In this document: positions 60,183 to 64,000 of the stretch, piece after piece
Layout: each line of letters starts with the position of its first letter
Numbering within the stretch: position 1 is the first letter of the stretch
The notes under the pieces: generated by a model
What the model saw: only the letters and a program-made list of their open reading frames with translations
What the model was told of the DNA's origin: nothing
Database searches by the model: none
Source: an uncultured Rivibacter sp.
GTDB taxonomy: Bacteria > Pseudomonadota > Gammaproteobacteria > Burkholderiales > Burkholderiaceae
Direction of reading: 5' to 3'
Assembly: GCA_946480925.1 (NCBI GenBank)
Contig: CAMLLU010000027.1
Coordinates: 6,373-70,372 of the forward strand
DNA length: 64,000 bases
Program-made: the position numbers and the translations under genes

Positions 60183-60655
60183 TTCTTGCCCTCCGAGCCT
60201 GCGTCGGCCGCCTTGTTGTAGAGGAACTGGCCGATGAGGTTCTCGAGCACGACGGCGGACTGCGTGGCCTTGATCACGTCGCCAGCAACGAGGTTCTTCT
60301 CCTCAGCACCCGGCTCCAGGCCGATGTACTGCTCGCCCAGCAGGCCCGACGTGAGGATCTTGGCCGAGCTGTCCTTGGGGAAGGCGAAGCGCTGCTCGAT
60401 GTCTAGCATGACGCGCGCCTGGTAGGTCTTGTCGTCAAAGCCGATCGAAGCCACACGGCCTACCACGACACCGGCGCTCTTGACCGGCGCACGCGGTTTC
60501 AGGCCGCCGATGTTGTCGAAGTTGGCAGCCACTGAATAGGTGCGATCGAACGACAGGCTCAGCAGATTGCCGGCCTTCAGCGCCAGGAACAGGATGGCTG
60601 CCGCGCCAATCAGCACGAACAAGCCCACCCAGACGTCGTATTTGCTCTTTTGCAT
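60179..60655 (-). CDS. mlaD: MCE-domain protein MlaD
   Basis: The start at 60655 gives 158 residues. One N-terminal membrane anchor (DVWVGLFVLIGAAAILFLAL, about residues 7-26) is followed by a single MCE domain (VAANFDNIGGLKPRAPVKSAGVVVG in two parts, ILTSGLLGEQYIGLEPG, about 40-125). Hexameric MlaD connects the MlaFEB transporter to MlaC. It overlaps mlaA by four bases. Confidence 0.95.
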   Translation of the reverse strand: MQKSKYDVWVGLFVLIGAAAILFLALKAGNLLSLSFDRTYSVAANFDNIGGLKPRAPVKSAGVVVGRVASIGFDDKTYQARVMLDIEQRFAFPKDSSAKILTSGLLGEQYIGLEPGAEEKNLVAGDVIKATQSAVVLENLIGQFLYNKAADAGSEGKK

Positions 60656-60675
60656 CACTAGCTCCGCGAACCGCC

Positions 60676-61458
60676 TCAGATCGAGAACATCAAGGCGGTC
60701 AGTATGAAATCGAGGCCCAGCACGGCCAGCGAGGCCATCACGACCGTGCGGGTGGTGGCGCGCGACACGCCCTCGGGCGTGGGCTGGCACTCGTAGCCTT
60801 GCAGCAGCGCGACGAAGGTGACGGTCACGCCGAACACGAGGCTCTTGACCACGCCGTTGCCCACGTCCTTGAAGACGTCGACGCCGTTTTGCATCTGCGA
60901 CCAGAAGGCGCCTTCGTCGACACCGATCATCACCACGCCCACCAGCCAGCCGCCGATGATGCCCACCGCGCTGAACAGCGCCGCCAGCAAGGGCATCGCG
61001 ATGATGCCGCCCCAGAAGCGCGGTGCCAGCACGCGCTGGACCGGATCGACCGCCATCATTTCCATGGCCGACAACTGCTCGCCGGCCTTCATGAGGCCGA
61101 TCTCCGCAGTGAGCGAGGTGCCTGCACGCCCCGCGAACAGCAGCGCCGTGACTACAGGCCCCAGCTCGCGGACCAACGACAGCGCCACCAGCAAGCCGAG
61201 CGCCTCTGAAGAGCCGTAGCGCTGCAGCGTGTAATAGCCTTGCAAGCCCAGCACGAAACCGACGAACAGGCCCGACACGGTAATGATGGCCAGCGAGTGG
61301 TTGCCGAGGAAATGGATCTGGTCCACCACGAGGCGGAAGCGCCGCAGCGTGGCGCCCAGCAGCGCGATCAGGCGGCCCAGCAGATGCGCCGCGTGGCCGA
61401 TGTCGGCCAGCTCAGCGCGAACCGCGTAGCCCACGTCAGCAGGTTTCCACCAGCTCAT
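60676..61458 (-). CDS. mlaE: ABC transporter permease MlaE
   Basis: The 260-residue polytopic protein contains FVGFVLGLQGYYTLQRYGS (about residues 64-82) and VRELGPVVTALLFAGRAGTSLTAEIGLMK (two parts, about 95-123). MAVDPVQRVLAPRFWG (about 135-150) follows. These blocks define the MlaE permease family for lipid transport. Its start overlaps the mlaF stop. Confidence 0.96.
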   Translation of the reverse strand: MSWWKPADVGYAVRAELADIGHAAHLLGRLIALLGATLRRFRLVVDQIHFLGNHSLAIITVSGLFVGFVLGLQGYYTLQRYGSSEALGLLVALSLVRELGPVVTALLFAGRAGTSLTAEIGLMKAGEQLSAMEMMAVDPVQRVLAPRFWGGIIAMPLLAALFSAVGIIGGWLVGVVMIGVDEGAFWSQMQNGVDVFKDVGNGVVKSLVFGVTVTFVALLQGYECQPTPEGVSRATTRTVVMASLAVLGLDFILTALMFSI

Positions 61459-62303
61459 CGCTGCGCTCCTGCCTGGCCACGAACACCGAAGTCTTCGGCC
61501 ACCGAGGCTGCCGGGTAGTGGAAACGCACCGGGCCGTCGGACGCGGCATCGACGAACTGCCGCACCAGTGGGTCGTCGGTGTGGCGCATTTCGTCCGGCG
61601 AACCTTGCGCTGCGATGCGGCCATTGGCGACGAACACCACGTGGTCGGCAATCGAGAAAGTCTCGTCCACATCGTGTGAGACGACGATGCTGGTGACACC
61701 CAGTGCATCGTTGAGCTCACGGATCAGCCGCGCCGCCACCCCCATCGAAATGGGATCGAGCCCGGCAAAGGGTTCGTCATACATGATCAGTTCGGGGTCG
61801 AGCGCAATGGCGCGCGCCAATGCAACGCGGCGCGCCATGCCGCCGGATACCTGGCTCGGCATCAGGTCGCGTGCACCACGCAGCCCCACGGCGTTGAGCT
61901 TCATCAGCACGAGGTCGCGAATCAGCCGCTCGGGCAGGTCGGTGTGTTCGCGCAAGGGAAAGGCCACGTTGTCGAACACCGACAGGTCGGTGAACAGAGC
62001 CCCGAACTGGAACAGCATGCCCATGCGCCGCCGTGCGGCGAACAGGCCTTCGCGATCAAGCGTGGCGAGGTCGGTGCCGGCAAAGAATACCTGCCCCTGC
62101 ATCGGCGACAGCTGCCGGCCGATGAGGCGCAGCACCGTGGTCTTGCCACCGCCGGAGGTACCCATCAACGCGACCACCTTGCCACGCGGCACTTTCAGAT
62201 CGACGTCGCGCAGGATCACACGCTCCCCGTAGCCGCACGTAACGTTGCGAAGTTCGACGAGGGGGGGTTCAGAAGGCGACAGCGGCGCTGTTGGACTTGT
62301 CAT
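61455..62303 (-). CDS. mlaF: ABC transporter ATP-binding protein MlaF
   Basis: The start at 62303 is preferred; a GTG or other codon upstream to 62330 is possible. The 282-residue protein has Walker A LMGTSGGGKTTVLRL (about residues 45-59), signature VSGGMARRVALARAIAL (about 153-169), Walker B LIMYDEPFAGLDP (about 173-185) and the H-loop VSHDVDE. It powers MlaE-mediated phospholipid transport. It is the first gene of the mlaFEDACB operon. Confidence 0.95.
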   Translation of the reverse strand: MTSPTAPLSPSEPPLVELRNVTCGYGERVILRDVDLKVPRGKVVALMGTSGGGKTTVLRLIGRQLSPMQGQVFFAGTDLATLDREGLFAARRRMGMLFQFGALFTDLSVFDNVAFPLREHTDLPERLIRDLVLMKLNAVGLRGARDLMPSQVSGGMARRVALARAIALDPELIMYDEPFAGLDPISMGVAARLIRELNDALGVTSIVVSHDVDETFSIADHVVFVANGRIAAQGSPDEMRHTDDPLVRQFVDAASDGPVRFHYPAASVAEDFGVRGQAGAQR

Positions 62304-62393
62304 GAGCCGAGCATGAAAAAGCGGTGTCAAACACCGCGCTGGCGATGATAGGGGAAAACACCAGAGGGCTTTGCCAGCCCCTGTAAAGAAAGA

Positions 62394-62426
62394 AAAAGCC
62401 GCCCGCGAGTGTCACGGGCGGCTTTT
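62394..62426 (-). terminator. Intrinsic terminator downstream of gltD
   Basis: AAAAGCCGCCCG (62394-62405) pairs perfectly with CGGGCGGCTTTT (62415-62426) around a nine-base loop. On the minus strand the stem is followed by TTTTTCTTTC. It ends the gltBD transcript before the mla operon. Confidence 0.9.
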
Positions 62427-62455
62427 GGCTGCGGATTAAGAACGAAGGCGAGCGA

Positions 62456-63922
62456 TCAGCGCGGCAAGTCGCTGGAGCCCATGAGGAACTCGTCCACCGC
62501 GCGGGCAGCTTGGCGGCCTTCACGGATGGCCCACACAACCAACGACTGGCCCCGACGCACGTCGCCGGCCGCAAACACTTTGTCTGCGTTCGTCTTGTAG
62601 CTACCGAAGAACTCGGTGCTGGCCTTTGCGTTGCCGCGCACATCCTTTTCGACGCCGAACGCATCGAGCAGCGTGCCGACCGGGCTCACGAAGCCCATCG
62701 CCAACAGCACGAGATCGGCCTTGATGGTCTGCTCGCTGCCGGGCACCTCGATCATCTTGCCGTCCTTCCACTCGACGCGCACGGTCTTCAGTGCAGTGAC
62801 CTTGCCTTTTTCGCCGACGAACTCCTTTGTGGCGATGGCGAACTCTCGCTCGCAACCTTCTTCGTGGCTGGACGAAGTGCGCAGCTTGTAGGGCCAGTAA
62901 GGCCACGTGAGCTGCTTGTTCTCTTGCTCGGGCGGCAGGGGCATGAGCTCGAACTGCGTGACGCTGGCGGCGCCATGGCGGTTGCTGGTACCCACGCAGT
63001 CGGAACCGGTGTCGCCACCGCCGATCACGACCACGTGCTTGCCTTCGGCACGGATCTGGCCCTTGAGTTTGTCGCCCGCGTTGAGCTTGTTCTGCTGCGG
63101 CAGGAACTCCATCGCGAAATGCACGCCATCGAGGTCGCGGCCGAGCACCGGCAGGTCGCGCGACTGTTCGGCGCCACCGGCCAGCAGCACGGCGTCGAAC
63201 TCGGCCTTGAGCTGATCGGCGGAGACGATCTCCTTGGCCCAGTTGGTGACCTTGCTGCCTTCGGGCATGTGGCCCACCAGCACGCCGGTACGGAAGGTCA
63301 CGCCCTCGGCCTCCATCTGCTTGACGCGGCGGTCGATGTGCGACTTCTCCATCTTGAAGTCGGGAATGCCATAACGCAGCAGGCCGCCGACGCGATCGTT
63401 CTTCTCGAACACCACCACGTCGTGACCAGCACGGGCCAGTTGCTGCGCAGCAGCCAAGCCGGCCGGGCCGGAGCCGATGACAGCGACCTTCTTGCCGGTC
63501 TTGGCCTTCGGCGGTTGCGGCACGACCCAACCCTCTTCCCAGGCCCGGTCGATGATCGCGTGCTCGATGGACTTGATCCCCACCGGGTCGTCGTTCACGT
63601 TCAGCGTGCAAGCTGCCTCGCACGGCGCGGGGCAGATGCGGCCGGTGAATTCAGGGAAGTTGTTGGTCGAGTGCAGCACACGAATGGCGTTGGCCCAATC
63701 GTTGCGATACACGAGGTCGTTGAAGTCCGGAATGATGTTGTTGACCGGACAGCCGCTGTTGCAGAACGGCGTGCCGCAATCCATGCAGCGCGCACCCTGG
63801 ATCTTCGCCTCTTCAACCTTGAGGCCGACGACGAACTCCTTGTAGTGCTTCAGCCGCTGATCGACGGGCGCATAGCCCTCTTCGATGCGCTCGTATTCCA
63901 GGAAGCCGGTGACTTTTCCCAT
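62456..63922 (-). CDS. gltD: Glutamate synthase (NADPH) small subunit
   Basis: The 488-residue protein has an N-terminal Fe-S domain ([20 protein letters not shown], about residues 44-63, plus [11 protein letters not shown]), an FAD site [20 protein letters not shown] (about 149-168) and a second dinucleotide site [15 protein letters not shown] (about 290-304). [16 protein letters not shown] lies near the C-terminus. It passes electrons from NADPH to the large subunit, which makes glutamate from 2-oxoglutarate and glutamine. The gltB end lies just upstream. Confidence 0.97.
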   Translation of the reverse strand: MGKVTGFLEYERIEEGYAPVDQRLKHYKEFVVGLKVEEAKIQGARCMDCGTPFCNSGCPVNNIIPDFNDLVYRNDWANAIRVLHSTNNFPEFTGRICPAPCEAACTLNVNDDPVGIKSIEHAIIDRAWEEGWVVPQPPKAKTGKKVAVIGSGPAGLAAAQQLARAGHDVVVFEKNDRVGGLLRYGIPDFKMEKSHIDRRVKQMEAEGVTFRTGVLVGHMPEGSKVTNWAKEIVSADQLKAEFDAVLLAGGAEQSRDLPVLGRDLDGVHFAMEFLPQQNKLNAGDKLKGQIRAEGKHVVVIGGGDTGSDCVGTSNRHGAASVTQFELMPLPPEQENKQLTWPYWPYKLRTSSSHEEGCEREFAIATKEFVGEKGKVTALKTVRVEWKDGKMIEVPGSEQTIKADLVLLAMGFVSPVGTLLDAFGVEKDVRGNAKASTEFFGSYKTNADKVFAAGDVRRGQSLVVWAIREGRQAARAVDEFLMGSSDLPR

Positions 63923-63951
63923 GATCGTGGTTCTCTCGTTCTGGCTTTCGC

Positions 63952-64000
63952 TTACTTGCCGGCAACGGCCTTCGTGGTCTTCTTGCCTTCGGGGGCCTTG
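63952..64000 (-). CDS. gltB: Glutamate synthase large subunit, 3' end only
   Basis: The minus strand encodes the terminal residues [15 protein letters not shown] followed by TAA (63952-63954), 29 bases before the gltD start. Only position and the invariable gltB-gltD linkage support the call. The Lys/Ala-rich tail itself is not diagnostic. Confidence 0.7.
   Translation of the reverse strand, partial: KAPEGKKTTKAVAGK

Overview
The window is bacterial chromosome of high G+C content. It looks like the order Burkholderiales (Betaproteobacteria), in the Rubrivivax/Leptothrix/Comamonadaceae neighbourhood. That placement is inference from gene order (hemA-prfA-prmC-grxD-ubiX; rplU-rpmA-obg-proB; mlaFEDACB), Bug-type solute receptors and a QueE with C-x14-C-x2-C cluster spacing. 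No species is claimed.

Region 1 (about 1-5732) is the right part of an integrated filamentous phage (inovirus), visibly richer in A/T than the rest. Gene order is tiny membrane proteins, pIII-like adsorption protein, pVI-like protein, Zot/pI assembly ATPase and the phage's own secretin. A two-gene cassette follows (98-aa unknown and a DEDDh exonuclease), bracketed by a near-perfect 34-bp inverted repeat. About 500 bp of structured non-coding DNA leads to a duplicated 3' end of a tRNA-Met gene, taken as attR. Replication and integration genes must lie left of the window.

Region 2 (5823-22665) holds a YihY/BrkB membrane protein and then a large same-strand acyl-CoA catabolic island. It includes an alpha-methylacyl-CoA racemase-like CaiB protein, AraC regulator, two Bug receptors, SCP-x thiolase, paired MaoC hydratases, LCAD-like dehydrogenase, two acyl-CoA ligases, two PaaI-type thioesterases, a DECR2-like reductase, an enoyl-CoA hydratase, an MFE2-like (R)-3-hydroxyacyl-CoA dehydrogenase and a nitronate monooxygenase. 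The combination resembles the peroxisomal branched-chain/bile-acid beta-oxidation route. Three GCCAATn/GCCATyG direct-repeat sites, 21-22 bp apart, mark probable AraC-regulated promoters.

Region 3 (22643-26696) has a secreted Asp-box (BNR) protein and a small cluster: an L,D-transpeptidase-like protein, an overlapping lipoprotein and a periplasmic protein. This may be an effector/immunity pair.

Region 4 (26867-34709) is a second acyl-CoA cluster: divergent LysR regulator, Bug receptor, acyl-CoA ligase, DUF35 protein, thiolase-like protein without the nucleophilic Cys, MmgE/PrpD protein and acyl-CoA dehydrogenase. A 25-bp motif is shared by three promoters of regions 2 and 4.

Region 5 (34925-64000) is housekeeping: miaB, queD, queE; hemA-prfA-prmC, an outer-membrane protein, grxD, ubiX; a lytic transglycosylase and a DUF418 protein; proS divergent from rppH; a decayed EamA permease; proB-obg-rpmA-rplU; ispB; tRNA-Pro(CGG); HAD hydrolase-pgi-tal divergent from zwf-hexR; the mla phospholipid transport operon; gltD and the end of gltB.
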